A stretch of 64,000 nt of DNA from Furcasterigmium furcatum (lineage: Eukaryota > Ascomycota > Sordariomycetes > Glomerellales > Plectosphaerellaceae): positions 2,198,047 to 2,262,046 of the forward strand of contig BCIA01000004.1 in the NCBI GenBank assembly GCA_001599815.1, written 5' to 3'. The position numbers and the translations under genes are program-made. Under the pieces are notes generated by a model. The model saw nothing but the letters and a program-made list of their open reading frames with translations. It had not been told where the DNA came from and ran no database searches. This document shows positions 24,311-36,609 of the stretch, piece after piece. Position 1 is the stretch's first letter. The number at the start of each line of letters is the position of its first letter.

Positions 24311-25970
24311 ATGCCCAAGCGACATGCGAACAACCGTCCCACGGTTTGGCTGCTCGAGATCCTCACTTCTTTTGCGAGCATGGCCTGCCTGTTCGGCATC
24401 GCCTCCATCTTCTGGCTCGTCGACGGACGGCCCCTCTCGTCCTGGACGCCTGGCATCTCGCTCAACACGACCATCTCCATTCTCACCACCGCCTGCACCG
24501 CCGCCATGATGCATGGCGTGAGCGAGTTCGTTAGCCAGCACAAGTGGACATACTTTATAAGGCGACCTCGACGGCTCGAGACGTTTGAGAGATTGGACGA
24601 GGCGAGCCGCGGCCCATGGGGTTCTCTCAAACTCATCTTCACCGTCGGTTGGAACCTAGCGACGCTCGGCGCCTTCATCACGATTGCTCGTCTCTCCATC
24701 GCGCCTCTGACCCAACAGGTGGTAGAAATCGAGCAACGGATGATCAGGACTGAGTATGACGGCGCCACATTCGGCTTTGCTCACGCATACAATCGGGGCC
24801 TGACACCCCAAATTCTTTCTCCAGGTGAGTTACCAATCCAGGTTGCGTGTCCGCTTTTTAAGTTGACCTCCCTGCTGATCGGCCATTGAAGAAAGTATCT
24901 CGCAGGATCCCCAGATGCAGTCAGCCATTGTTCAGGGCCTGTACGGCCTCGAAGTCCCGGCCATATTCTCCTGCCCCGGTGCTTGTAGCTGGGAAGGGGC
25001 CTACACATCACTTGGCTTCAAGACAGAGTGTCAAAATGTCACCGAGGCGACCCTTGACACCATGGTCTGCAGCCTCGAAGGGGTCTCGACCATCTGTAAT
25101 ATGACGACGCCTGCGGGACTGGGCCTCCAGACCCAACACGTCAACACCGATTCTATGACCAGTTATCGTATGAACGTTTCAGAGGCCCGGACAACCATCG
25201 GTTCGGGCCAGGACGAGTTTCCAGTCATCGCGCGGTTTGCCGTATACCGATCGAGCTCGGACATCAACTACAAAGCCATCAACATAAACGTGACAGATTG
25301 CACCCTCTCTGTCGCAGTGTACGAATACACCAATGGCCAGGCGAATGGCAGCGAGTTCAACTTCGAGAAGACAAGAGAGATCGAAATTGGCGGTGCCAAT
25401 CCATGGAAAAGAGCCGTCGGCCAGATCGAGACGCTGTTTTACACCAACAAGTCCGAGGCCGATGGAATTCCCGCGCTCGAGATGTCCTCATGGGACATCA
25501 TTGCCATCCAGAACTTCTTCACGTCCGAGACAATCGCAACGGAGTGGGTCGACGGGAACTTCAACAACAAAAATTCGGGCCTCAGCGCGGCGCTCATGGG
25601 CGACGTGGACCTTCCAGACCGGTTCAAGAAGTTGGCAGCCAGTATGACAGACTACCTGCGGGCGGGCCCGAACAGCCAGACCGCGTTCGGACATCGGACG
25701 GACTCGGTGCCCTTTGTCAGGATTCATTGGTACTGGTTGATAGGGCCTGTTGTGACCGAGGTGGCATTGCTCGTCTTCGCAGTCGTCATCATTGTCCGCA
25801 ACTGGAATAATCGGAAGGTACCGGTTTGGAAGTCCTCGGCCCTCGCGGTGTTGGCTTGTCAGCACCATGAGGCCTCGGGGACTATTCATACCAGAATGCA
25901 AAGTATCAAGGAGTTGATGCGGGTGGATGGCCAGAAAGAAGCGCGGCTTGAGCCTTGGCAAGCGACTTGA
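24311..25970 (+). CDS. DUF3176-family fungal membrane protein
   Basis: Two exons (24311-24824 and 24892-25970) give 530 residues. The layout is that of the fungus-specific DUF3176 family. Two N-terminal membrane helices are seen (LLEILTSFASMACLFGIASIFWL and ISILTTACTAAMMHGVSEFV), then the conserved RPRRLETFERLDEASRGPWGSL and a third helix. A large Cys- and N-glycosylation-site-rich outer region with the family pattern SCPGACSW follows. A C-terminal helix (WLIGPVVTEVALLVFAVVIIV) ends the membrane part, and the short tail has KSSALAVLACQHHE. The function of the family is unknown. An in-frame ATG at 24269 would add 14 residues; 24311 is preferred because MPKRHANN leads straight into the conserved part. 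Confidence 0.88.
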
Positions 25971-26765
25971 GTATATTTTTATCAATTGATAATTGACACG
26001 ATTGCAGACATGACGACTCGACCATTAGAACGAGCCGAAATATCCGGTAGCTGGGAGACAGCAACCGGACTGGCTCTCGGCACACCGGCCGGCCGAAGTT
26101 CTGCGGCCCTCGGGGTGGAAACCCCGATGTTGGCGAGAACGAGCACCAGAGATGACGACAGCAGACCGCGTTTCCGGGCCATTGGACGACGAGGTCTTTA
26201 GATTGCACCATTTGAGCGTCGATCACAGTGTGCAAGGTCACTCATGGGTCCTGGGAAATTGCAAGTATTCATGTTTTCCATGTCGGCACGTGCCTTACTC
26301 TACAAAGTGCAGCTTGTTGCGGGGATATGTATGTCCCCGCACCCCCGCGGGGTTGAGAGAAACGGTCACCGGGGTGCATGGCCATCTGCTCTCTTATTAT
26401 CCGCCAACGAGGCTCCTGAAGGATTTCTCGAATAGTTAGACTCGGCATCGATCTGCGCCTGCCCTGGTTAGAGTCGACAAACATGCCAGCCCGGATTATC
26501 CTCCACCCAATCGCTCATCAGGATTCCTGTGAATGTCACCATGTTCGCTGCAGCTCTGACCGACATGTCAGGTCCAGAGCTTCGGTTTTCGTGCGAGATT
26601 GATCCGAGAAGCAGGCGTAATGATCGTGTTTTGTGCAAGCGAGGCCCCTTCTCGACCCCTTCCCCTCCCGAAGGCCTGGGACTATATATACGCACAGCGA
26701 GTGCCACATTGCATCCTGCCTCATCTTCTAGGACCAGTCACGGCTCGGAACTTTCTTGGATCAAC
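25971..26765. other. Intergenic region with promoter of the galactanase gene
   Basis: About 800 bases with no recognised gene. A clear TATA box lies at 26683-26690, 76 bases before the galactanase start. Confidence 0.5.
26683..26690 (+). promoter_or_regulatory. TATA box of the GH53 gene
   Basis: TATATATA, 76 bases upstream of the start codon at 26766, in a GC-rich surround. Spacing allows a leader of roughly 45 bases. Confidence 0.55.
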
Positions 26766-27992
26766 ATGTTTATCAATACCTTTGTCCTTGCCCTGTGGGC
26801 GTCTGCCCTCCCTTTCACCACAGCAGCCCAATGCGCACCGCGCCAAGTCGGCCACACGTTCTACAAAGGCCATGATATCTCCTCCGTTGGCCATGAAGAA
26901 GCGCATGGCCTCGAGTACAGAGATGGACAACGTGGAAATATCGTACGCCCGCTCGAGGACATCTTGGGTGATGGTGGCATGAATGCTGTCCGGCTCCGGT
27001 ATGTTGTTCCACTCGGGCTGACGCGTGCATAACACGAACATCATTAACACTGAGAGGTTGCTAGACTGTGGGTGAACCCTAAGGAGGCCAATTACAGCGT
27101 CGATCCTGTGCAGGCCGGCTATAGCCTTGAGTACACCCTCGACCTCGCATCTCGGTTTTACAAGCAAGGATATGAGATCTATCTCGACTATCATTTCTCC
27201 GATGGCTGGGCCGACCCAGGCAAGCAAATTACACCCGAAGCTTGGCCCAAGGAACTCAAGCCGCTCTCCGAGACGCTGCGCGAATACGTCAAGGACACGC
27301 TTCTCGCCTTCAAGAAGGCAAACGTCGACCTCGCCATCGTCAGCCTTGGCAACGAGATCACAAACGGTATGCTCTGGCCTGCTGGCCGGGCCAACTTCGA
27401 CATTGCGTCCGAGGAGGAGCGGGTTTCCAACTTTACCAACCTTGCCACTCTGCTTTCATCGGCACGCGCAGGCGTCGACGATGCCGTTCAACTCGGCGTG
27501 CCCAAGCCAGAGGTCATGCTTCATCTGAGCTACGGATGGAATGAGACCCTTCAGACGGGCTTCTATGAGACGCTTACCGCGACCGGGGAGATCACGACAA
27601 GCGAATGGGATTCCTTTGGGCTCAGCGCTTATCCGTACAACGGAACCAACGCCAGGTGGACCAGCTTCCGCGAGTCTTTGACAGGGCTGGCCCGTCGCTT
27701 CAGGAAGCCCATCCACGTCGTCGAGACCGATTACGTCTTCCACTGCACCACGAACAACAATGGCACTACGGACTTTGCGCGTCTCGGCCCTGGAGAGGAG
27801 GGGCAACTGGAGTGGATGCGGAGACTTATCAACTTGGTCAGAAACGTTCCTTACGGTCTTGGCCGAGGCGTCTGGACCTGGGAACCTGCCTGGCTCTCCA
27901 GCCCGGGTCTGGGAAGCCAGTGCGAAGATGCTATCAACTTTGACTCGAAGACGGGAATTTCCCGTAAGAGTGTTGAGATGTTCCTTGACTAG
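26766..27992 (+). CDS. Secreted arabinogalactan endo-1,4-beta-galactanase, GH53
   Basis: The enzyme cleaves beta-1,4-galactan side chains of pectin outside the cell. Two exons (26766-26998 and 27065-27992) give 386 residues. Residues 1-21 form a signal peptide (hydrophobic, ending TTAA before Q22). Family motifs are GHDISSV, GMNAVRLRLWVNP, DYHFSDGWADPGKQ and, near the end, GVWTWEPAWL. The catalytic pair is Glu175 in SLGNEI (acid/base) and Glu298 in HVVETDY (nucleophile). Several Asn-X-Ser/Thr sites suggest glycosylation. A TATA box precedes it. It fits a plant-biomass degrading or plant-associated fungus and has no obvious link to its neighbours. Confidence 0.95.
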
Positions 27993-28216
27993 AATTGCAC
28001 TAGACTAGTAGCATTGAGCAAGCATGTGCCTCTTATCTTGGCTGTTCTGTCCGCTTTTTTTTGACTGTATTGATGCCGATGTATTGATTGGACGTTTGCG
28101 CCCCTTGACCCAGAGGTCATCCGCGATCAGGGGAATTGGATGTCCGGAGGGCAACGGAGAAACAACAGAGTGCTGGGTATCCGGTCAAATTGTAACTTCC
28201 ATTATTAATGACAAGC

Positions 28217-30671
28217 CTAAAATGAGAAGTTGTCGTAGTCCATCAAGATATCGTTGAGGTCTCGAAAACCGGACTCGGTAAGGTCAAACAAGTGCGCCGG
28301 CAACTGCATATCTGCCAATATCTGACTATCCATGACCATTTGGGGTGAAGCATCCGAGGTCGATGAGACGTTTTGAGGACTCGTGAACTCGTTTGGGGGG
28401 ATATTCATCATCGTCATGTCGGGAGAACTCTGTCCGAAAGGCCCGAAGCTTGGAAATGTCGCTGTGGCCGAGCCGGTGCCTGAAAAGTCCAGTGCCCCGA
28501 GATTGGTGGGTGGGAGCCACGTTTGGGACAGTCCAGCTTGTGTGTTACGCTGGCTGAGCCCGTCCATTGCGCTGGAATTGCGACTTTCGACGGCGAGATT
28601 GTGCGCATCCGAAGGTTGGCTGCCCTCCGGCTCGGGGATTGGGTGGTCTGATGGAACCTCGGTGCCGCCATCTTCAGCTGGCTTTGGTCGGTTGAGTGCA
28701 GGATCGATATTTGACCGCCCTAAATCCTGAGATTTGAGTCCCTCCACGACCTGTTGAACAACCCGAAGTTTTTGGTGCAGCCTTTGCGTGATGTGAGAAT
28801 GCTGCGAAAGCTGGTGAATCAGGTCCAGGGCTGCCACAGTATCTCCCAAACACGGAGGACTTCCATTGGCCGGGCCTGTCCAGCATAGAACGAGCAGCAG
28901 AGATGATAACGCGGTCTCCAGGAAGTGGTTGAAGGTCCGGTGTTGGGCATGATAGATATCCGTGTTCCTCGCCAAGTTCACCAGCACGCGGACCGTGTCT
29001 TGTGCAACCTCTGCCATAGACTCCATTGCGGAGGAGTCCATGCTCATCGGCTTGGGAGAAGTCGTGGTTGACTTTCTGAGGATAATGGTTCGCATTTGAT
29101 TTGCCCTGAGATATAGCATGAGGCGAAGCTTGTAATCACCGCGCTTCTCCCGAGTCGCATCGAACGTGTCATCGACACCACGGAAACGCAGTCGTCTTGG
29201 TAGGTTTTTCTGCCACTGGATGACTCGAAAGTGTGCGAAATCGCGCACCGCCTCGTAGTTGTTTGGCGGCTGAGACGTGGCTGGCGGTTGAACGAGCAGA
29301 GTTGTGCGCACCTCGGATGCGATCCTGCCGTAGGCGACCATTTGCTTAAGATAGGCGGATGAGAGACTTTGGTCGTCCTACTTCTGTGAGCGTCATGCCA
29401 TGAGACGATGCAAACGTGCGGCAGACTTACTGCAAAGGAGGGCTGGCGGGTGATATCCGCATCGGGAACAGCGAACGAGAGCCCAGTGCCGAAACCCCAG
29501 CGGCGGTCAAGCGTATATACAGTCCAGAATAACTTATCCGGCACATTCTCGTTATCGGAATCGTGGCAACATAGCTCTTGGAGGAGACGCATGACTGTTC
29601 CAATGCATCTCCAGGCTTGTACTTCCCGATCACTGAGAAAGAAGAACATGCTCTGTATGCTGAGTCAGAAAGAGCAGTGGCCTGCAGAGATCAGATTTGA
29701 GAGGCTTACCGTCAAGATCAATACCTCGAGGTCATGCTGGTCGACATCATTTGTGTGCACCCTCGTGATCGCAGTGCTAAAGATCTCTTGCACCATAGGA
29801 CTCGCAACGTCGACCGTGTCAGAATCAGCAAAGCCCGAAACAAGACTCAGAATGAGACCTGAGATGTCCACAATCTGCTGAATGCTTCGAATCCCGTCCG
29901 AGGTTGGTTGCGAGCTCGTTGAAACATCTTGCTTCGCGTTTCGAAGCTGCTGCACGAATGCTTCCGTGTCAAGAAAGGGATACTGCATCCCAATGTCCTC
30001 GTCGTACTTTTGGAATATCTCGGTCCAGGCATCCGCGTCGAACATATCAAGCGCGTGGCCATCCGACTTTCCGTTCCGGCGAGAGATGAACTCTCGCAAC
30101 TGATGGGCCCCGATCAAACCTGACTGGGGGGTTGTCCGAGATGCGGCAGACTGTTCAGGACCTCTTGTGGCGAGACGGCTTTCGGCGAGGCGTACGTAGT
30201 AGTCGAAACTCCCCGGAATTGATGCTTTCGAAGAGCGTCGGCGCCCGCCTCCTCCTGACTCGTTCGACGGGCTAACACTGCTATTCTCAATTGCATTGTC
30301 TTGTGACTCGGAAACGTTCTCGCCCGGGACTGCTGCGGCTGTGGATTGACCTGATCTGGCGCTGGCGGGTGTCAGCGTGAGGCATCCAAGACAAAGGAGG
30401 CTGGCCGCTGGCTTACGAGACTTGGCGACGTGATCGGAAGCGCGTCTTCCTTGGGTAGATGCAGGTTGCATCGCTGTCGCGGCATCGCTCGCACGGTTGG
30501 TCACCGCTGCATCTAATCTTCCGTCGCTGACACTTTTCACTGGGGAAAGCCACTGTTAGGATCTCGTCGTAAAGGGGCCTGGCAGTGGGAGACGAACCAG
30601 GCGACTGGAGTATACTGAAAGCGTCGCTTCCGGAGATTCGCGGCCACAGTCTGGGTTTCTGAGGGAGACAT
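28217..30671 (-). CDS. Zn2Cys6 transcription factor beside the homogentisate genes
   Basis: Five exons (30671-30598, 30539-30417, 30361-29710, 29652-29431, 29377-28217) give 743 residues. The zinc cluster is C25-X2-C28-X6-C35-X5-C41-X2-C44-X6-C51, followed by a basic linker (PRKTRFRSRR). The first intron splits the first Cys codon. The middle is the fungal-specific regulatory domain: EIFQKYDEDIGMQYPFLDTEAF, then FLSDREVQAWRCIGTVMRLLQEL and the family-typical LFWTVYTLDRRWGFGTGLSFAVPD. The C-terminus is acidic and Asn/Asp-rich, a possible activation domain (DLNDILMDYDNFSF). It lies 447 bases from homogentisate dioxygenase. In Aspergillus the tyrosine/homogentisate cluster is run by a C6 protein (HmgR), so the same role is proposed here from position only. 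Confidence 0.88.
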
Positions 30672-31118
30672 CGAGCAGAACAGAAACGAGAGCAACTGAA
30701 ATGGTGATGTTTGAGAAGAGAATCAACCATCCTACTAGGGGATGGGGGATGGGGGAAATGGGGAAGCCCGGGCCTGCTGTTGGAGGTGGTGTGCACCCGA
30801 GGTCGGGGCCCCGCAGCGGGCGGACACTCGGCAGTGCGGGGAAGACGGCGAATCGACTGTGATCGATTTGAAAATAGGGGCCACCCAGTTTCCATCCAGT
30901 CGGGTCTGAGGGGAGGGACCCCAATACTATGGAACTTCCAGGTAGCCACGAGCCAAGGTACTCAAGATCCATGGATACCTGTTTGGAGTCAGGTACCTAT
31001 CGTGTGCGAGCTACATGTATTGCAAGGTAGTAGTTATCACGACGGTCTCCGCTCAAGAAGACGGCTCTCGATGACACAAGCTTAATATATGAAATCATTC
31101 CCCTGGCAACCAAAATCC

Positions 31119-32522
31119 CTAGGCGCCCTCGGGAGGGCGAAAAGACCGCTTCAAGCTGCCCCAGCTGTGCTCATTATATAGCTCCTGTACCTTCTGGCAC
31201 GTAGTCTTGGACCACTCCGTCACCCCCAGCATCAAAGAGCTCTCGAACATGAAGGCCATGCTTCCAGCGCCCACCTTCTGCGGGGTCAGCTCAGCGTTGG
31301 ATGCCTTCTCAAATGTCTGCGCATCGGGCCCGTGGGCTCCCATGACATTGTGCAAAGACGCGCCTCCGGGCTGGAAACCGCCCTTGCCGCCTGCTTTGGC
31401 GTCGTAGTCACCGCCGATCAGACCCATAAACTCCGACATGGTGTTGCGATGGTACCAAGGGGGTCGGAAGGTGTTCTCGGCAACGAGCCAGCGCGGAGGG
31501 AAAATTACGAAATCAGCGATGGCCGTGCCCGCGACCGGGGATGGCGCCGTCAGGACGGTGAAGATGCTGGGATCGGGGTGGTCATGGCTGATGCTGCCAA
31601 TGGTGTTGAATCGCCCGAGATCGTATTTGTATGGATAGAAGTTGCCGTGCCAGGCCACAATATCAAACGGACTGTGGCCTTGTTTGGCGTCGAACAGCTG
31701 GCCGCCGAATTTAGCTCGGACTGTCCAGTCTGACTGGTCGTCCTCGTAATCAGCAACAGGGGCCTGGAAATCCCGGGCGTTCGCAAGACAATTCGATCCG
31801 ATCGGGCCAAGCTCAGGGAGCTGGAAGTGTCCCTGGAAGAGCTCCAGGATGTACCCACGGGCGGCGTTATCATCGACCAGATCAACGCGATAGCGGACGC
31901 CTCGGGGGATGACAGCAACCTCATTGGGGCGGACGAGCAGGCGCCCAAGCTCCGTTCGAATATCTAGAGCTCCATGTTGAGCCACGACAAGGAAATCTCC
32001 ATCCGCAGAGTAGAAAGCTTGACGAGCGTTCATACTGCGGTCGGCCGTGTAGATGTAGATCGCGAGGCCCGACTTGACGGCAGGATCTCCTGCGCCACCG
32101 AGAAGACGGAGACCGCTGACGAAGTCCGTATCTTTGATGATATCAAAGGGATCCCAACGAAGTTGATTGGGGATCTGAGTGTACTGAAGGTGCCCCTGAG
32201 GTGAGAACCCGGACAACTGATCTTTGCACGCCTCGAACGGCTGATGTGCTGCGGCCGGCATGATTCGGTACAGCCATGACTGAAGATTCTCACTTCTGGG
32301 GGCTGTGAAGGCTGTTCCGGATAGCTTCTCGGTGTAGAGCCCGTAGGGTGCCTTCTGCGGCGAGTTCGCGCCTACAGGAAGGGCTCCGGCGATCGCTTCA
32401 GACCTAGCTGTTCTGTCAATTAATGAATCCGGAACGGGGCGATTGCAGACGTACTCGTGGTAGGAACCAAAGCCATTTTGGTACTTGTACCTCTCCGGCA
32501 ATTCGAAGTTTGTGGTAGGCAT
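31119..32522 (-). CDS. hmgA: Homogentisate 1,2-dioxygenase
   Basis: This non-heme iron enzyme opens the ring of homogentisate to maleylacetoacetate in tyrosine, phenylalanine and phenylacetate breakdown. One exon gives 467 residues from the ATG at 32522 ([22 protein letters not shown], a typical start); the frame extends 14 codons further upstream but the family start is this one. The iron ligands are visible as His358 and Glu364 in [10 protein letters not shown] and His397 in GAHGPD. The [15 protein letters not shown] and [20 protein letters not shown] blocks are fully conserved. It is divergent from the CYP504 gene, so the two probably share a promoter. Confidence 0.97.
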   Translation of the reverse strand: MPTTNFELPERYKYQNGFGSYHEYVCNRPVPDSLIDRTARSEAIAGALPVGANSPQKAPYGLYTEKLSGTAFTAPRSENLQSWLYRIMPAAAHQPFEACKDQLSGFSPQGHLQYTQIPNQLRWDPFDIIKDTDFVSGLRLLGGAGDPAVKSGLAIYIYTADRSMNARQAFYSADGDFLVVAQHGALDIRTELGRLLVRPNEVAVIPRGVRYRVDLVDDNAARGYILELFQGHFQLPELGPIGSNCLANARDFQAPVADYEDDQSDWTVRAKFGGQLFDAKQGHSPFDIVAWHGNFYPYKYDLGRFNTIGSISHDHPDPSIFTVLTAPSPVAGTAIADFVIFPPRWLVAENTFRPPWYHRNTMSEFMGLIGGDYDAKAGGKGGFQPGGASLHNVMGAHGPDAQTFEKASNAELTPQKVGAGSMAFMFESSLMLGVTEWSKTTCQKVQELYNEHSWGSLKRSFRPPEGA

Positions 32523-33067
32523 AGTGGAGAGTTGCTTGGGTGTGTTCACTTTAAGGCAATTCAATCTGATAAGAGAGGCCAGATCAAATCATAGGTGAAA
32601 CGATGCAGTCTAATATCAAGATACATGTTCCTTTGCTCTGCACATCCATAGGTCATTATCTTATGACGCATTATCGTGCTCTGCACAGGTTATCTTGCTC
32701 ATGTTGTGGTAGACCCTCGGTTTGTGGCGGCTGTCGTCGAGGTCGGAATCGGAATCGGATTCAGCGGATTCGGAGTCGCAGGCGGAATCGCCTTCTCCAA
32801 AACCATGGGGCATTGCATGGTGATCCACTTACCCCGCATTCACCGGTTCATGGCCGATTTGGAGGCGTGGAAATTCCATCGTTCCCCCGAGCATCATTCA
32901 GTGGTGTGGCGAACCGGGGGCCATAAGTATGGATGGTCGTCTGAACAGCCTTGTTTCTTCTGGCTTGTCGAAAATGTCGGCTTTCTAATCCCAATTGTCT
33001 CATACGCTGTCCCTGAATTCGCCAAATATCTCTTTTTCTGTCACACTCACTCATCGTGAACATTACA
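32523..33067. promoter_or_regulatory. Shared divergent promoter of homogentisate dioxygenase and CYP504
   Basis: A 545-base gap between two start codons of genes in one pathway; no coding region seen. Co-regulation by the neighbouring C6 regulator is a plausible inference. No specific operator was identified. Confidence 0.4.
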
Positions 33068-34785
33068 ATGCTTTCTGGGCAAGTCTATGCCGCCATCGGC
33101 CTCGCCGGGCTGCTTGTCATCGCCAAGTACCTCTACAGGACCGACATCCCAAAAATCAAGAACCTTCCTGAGATTCCCGGTCTCCCACTGTTCGGCAATC
33201 TCTTCCAACTAGGCACCGATCATGCCCGAGTTGCGCAGAAATGGGCCAAGCAGTATGGTCCTGTCTTCCAGACACGGCTTGGCAACAAGGTGAGTAACAT
33301 GGTACCCCGACGTTGGCAGCGTATCCTTCAGGACTGACGGTCAATAGCGTGTCATCTTCGTTAACTCGTACGACACCGTCAAACATTTTTGGATCACGCA
33401 TCAGTCAGCTCTCATCTCTCGCCCAATGTTTCACACTTTCCACTCTGTTGTTTCGTCATCGCAAGGGTTTACCATCGGCACCTCCCCCTGGGATCCTTCT
33501 TGCAAGAACCGCCGCAAGGCCGCGGGTACGGCGCTGAACCGCCCTGCAGTCCAGTCGTACATGCCTGTTCTTGATCTCGAGTCAGTCGTGAGCATCAAGG
33601 AGCTGCTCGATGACTGCAAGCGCGGAGCTGTCGACCCAAGCCCGTACTTTGCCCGCTTCGCTCTCAACACTTCTCTGACCCTGAACTACGGATATCGCAT
33701 TGATGGCAACGTCGAAGCCGAACTCTTGAAAGAGATTACCCTTGTGGAGCGAGAGATCTCGCACTTCCGCTCGACAAGCAACAACTGGCAGGACTACGTC
33801 CCTCTGCTGCGGATCTGGGGCAAGCAAAACACGTCCGCCGAGGAGTTCCGCCAGCGTCGCGACAAGTATCTGTCTGACCTGCTCGCTGGTCTGAAAGAGC
33901 GCATCGCCAATGGGACCGACAAGCCTTGCATCACCGGCAATATTCTGAAGGATCCTGAAGCCAAATTGAACGAAGGTATACAGACCCCGCCTGCAATCAA
34001 CAGACCTCTACTAATCAGAACTAGCTGAAATCAAATCCATTTGTCTCACAATGGTCTCTGCTGGCCTTGACACCGTCCCCGTCAATCTCGTCATGGGCAT
34101 GGCATTCCTCTCTACGAAGAAGGGTCAGGCTGTCCAGGCCAAGGCTCTTCGCGCCATTGAGGAGGTCTACCCTAATGGCGATGCTTGGGAGAAGTGCCTC
34201 GTCGAAGAGAAGATTCCATACATCACTGCACTGGTGAAGGAGACGCTGCGTTACTGGACTGTCATCCCTATCTGTCTGCCACGCACTTCCATTAAGGATA
34301 TTCCATGGAATGATGCTGTTATTCCTGCCGGCACCACCTTCTTCATGGTACGTACTCTCAACCTGTCTACCTACTTATTATGAAGACTTGCTCATCATGA
34401 TGCCTTTCAGAACGCCTATGCGGCCGACTACGACGAAGGCCGCTTCAAGGATACCACGCAATTCATCCCTGAACGTTTCTTGGATGACAAGGAGGGCGGA
34501 ACGCCTCACTACGGCTATGGTGCTGGGTCTCGCATGTGCGCCGGATCTCACCTGGCCAACCGCGAGCTTTTCACCGCCTACGTGCGCCTGATCACCGCCT
34601 TTGAGATTTTTGACGCGCCTGACCCTCGGGATGTTCCTATCATGGACGCTATCGAATGCAACATGGTGCCCACATCCCTCACAACTGACCCCAAGCCTTT
34701 CAAGATCAGCCTCAAGCCCCGGAATGAGACGCTTCTGAGGAAATGGATCGCCGAGGGCGAGGAGAGGACCAAGGACCTGCGATAA
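33068..34785 (+). CDS. CYP504-family P450, phenylacetate hydroxylase type
   Basis: CYP504 enzymes hydroxylate phenylacetate at C2 (PhacA) or hydroxyphenylacetates to homogentisate (PhacB). Four exons (33068-33289, 33348-33975, 34025-34347, 34411-34785) give 515 residues. An N-terminal anchor is followed by IPKIKNLPEIPGLPLFGNLFQLG. The TIGTSPWDPSCKNRRKAAG segment, the EIKSICLTMVSAGLDTVPVN I-helix and the heme loop YGAGSRMCAGSHLANREL (Cys at about residue 434) are the distinctive CYP504 pattern. The start at 33068 gives a normal anchor. Placement between homogentisate dioxygenase and fumarylacetoacetase supports a step feeding homogentisate. Whether it acts on phenylacetate or on 3-hydroxyphenylacetate cannot be decided here. 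Confidence 0.92.
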
Positions 34786-35244
34786 ATCATGATAGAGAGG
34801 AAGAGGTGCAATTTGTCGATAGTAGGCGCGTCATCCGTGTAACTCATGGCATACAATTCCCTTTGGAAAGATGATTTACAAGAATACAACATCATTGCTA
34901 CAACTATTCGGGGATCTGCTTTATGTGATGAGCAGTTGCAGGAGGAAACGGCAGGATCACCTGCGGCAACAGATTCCTTAATATGATTTTGGAAACGAAA
35001 TGAAGGGTGATATTACAGATGTATCTCGCTTTGAGCGTTGAAGGAAGGGTGATACATGCTATTACGGGTGCGCCGGGAGCGTCTCCAAGTCACCGAGATA
35101 TTGGAAATGTGCACTACTACGCTGGCGAGTAAGTTTACCTAGGTACACAATAGGGTCTAGTACGAGAGACCAGGCCAACTGCCACGCATAGGAATAGTGA
35201 TCATTGAAGCGAGTGTCTATTTGTACGATCCTCCGGTTTCCATC
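34786..35244. other. Convergent intergenic region
   Basis: 460 bases between the 3' ends of the CYP504 and fumarylacetoacetase genes. No coding sequence seen; expected to hold both 3' untranslated regions. Confidence 0.5.
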
Positions 35245-36609
35245 TCAGTTCTCATAGCCATCAGCCCAGGCGGGCAGAATGGTGGCATTGCAACTGCCAA
35301 AACCAACCCTCTCGCCACTTGGCAGCTCACCCCATCCCCGCAGAGACACTTTATCGCCGTCTTCGAGGAAGACACGACTACCACCGCCGATCTGGGCGGG
35401 ATTCTTCCCCCCTCCTGTCAGTTCCAACAGGCTACCCTGCGACCCCTGTTCTGTCCCACTGATGGTGCCCGATCCCAGCAGGTCACCCGTGTTAAGGTTA
35501 CAACCCCCAACAGTGTGATGGGCTATCATCTGGGGGAACGACCATAAGAGGTGCTTGGTGTTTGAGCGCGTGATTACCGACAACTCCTGCGCGCCGGGGG
35601 CTAAGATTGGTTGTGTCAGTCAACGGCATACAGTCATGCTCATGACATGCGCAGGTGTAATCCGCTCACCTTGAATGCTGACCTGCAACTTGATGTCAAA
35701 CATGGACTTCGTGACATTCTGCCTCAGGTAGGGCTGGATCGGGCCGTCGTTCTTGATGCCCTCCGTGCGGAAGGGCTCGAGGGCGTCCGCTAAGACGACC
35801 CAGGGACTGATGCTGCTGGCGAAGTTCTTCGCATTGAACGGCCCCAGAGGAACGTACTCCCAGGCCTGGATATCTCGAGCGGACCAATCATTGAGAAGCA
35901 CATAGCCGAATATGTACTCCTCCGCGTCGCCTATCCTGATCCCAGACGACTGCTTGTTGCCCTTGGCGATGAAGGCGCCGAGCTCCAACTCAATGTCCAG
36001 CTTCTTGCTTGGGTGCCAGATGGGTTTCTTGTCCTCGTCGACGATCTGGCCCCATGGACGGCGCACAGGGGTCCCTGACACGACGATGGAGGAGGCGCGG
36101 CCGTGGTATGCCACGGGCAGGCGAGTATAATTGGGCTGGAGAGCGTTGTCCGGGCCCCGGAACAGCACACCAACGTTGTAGGCGTGGTTTTTGCCGGCAT
36201 AGAAGTCCGTGTAGTCGCCAATGCGTAGGGGCACGTGAGTCTGAACCTTGGCCAGGGGTAATAGACTTGCTGTGCGTAAGCTGCTGTTGTCCCGGAGGCG
36301 GGCTGGGAAGGGCGTGTCCATGGCAAAGATCTTCTGTAGATACTCTCGAACCTGCCTGTGAACAGATCGCCCCAGTGCGGCAAAAGCTCCGAGTTTGTTG
36401 TCATCGAATGTTCGAATGACGGGCTCGCTGTCGGGCAGGTCTGCAAAGCCGCCACCTTTAGCGAAAACCCTCAGGTCCAGGGCGTTGCTGCCAATGGCGG
36501 TGGCGGGTCGGGTGTCGGGAGTACCCTCATAGCTTATTACTCCGAAAGGAATGTTCGCGAGACTGAAACAGTGCTCGGAGGGAATCTCGACCCAAGATGA
36601 GCCAAGCAT
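35245..36609 (-). CDS. fahA: Fumarylacetoacetase
   Basis: Last step of homogentisate breakdown: fumarylacetoacetate to fumarate and acetoacetate. Two exons (36609-35670 and 35600-35245) give 431 residues, the family length. N-terminal SSWVEIPSEHCFSLANIPFG, then IGDYTDFYAGKNHAYNVGVLFRG and LPVAYHGRASSIVVSGTPVRRPWGQ mark the family. The metal and catalytic region (LDIELELGAFI, GYVLLNDWSARDIQAWEYVPLGPF) and the C-terminal HTVGGCNLNTGDLLGSGTISG are conserved. The exon junction (VSIQ-APGAQ) was placed by frame continuity. Together with homogentisate dioxygenase and CYP504 it makes the core of the cluster. Confidence 0.97.
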
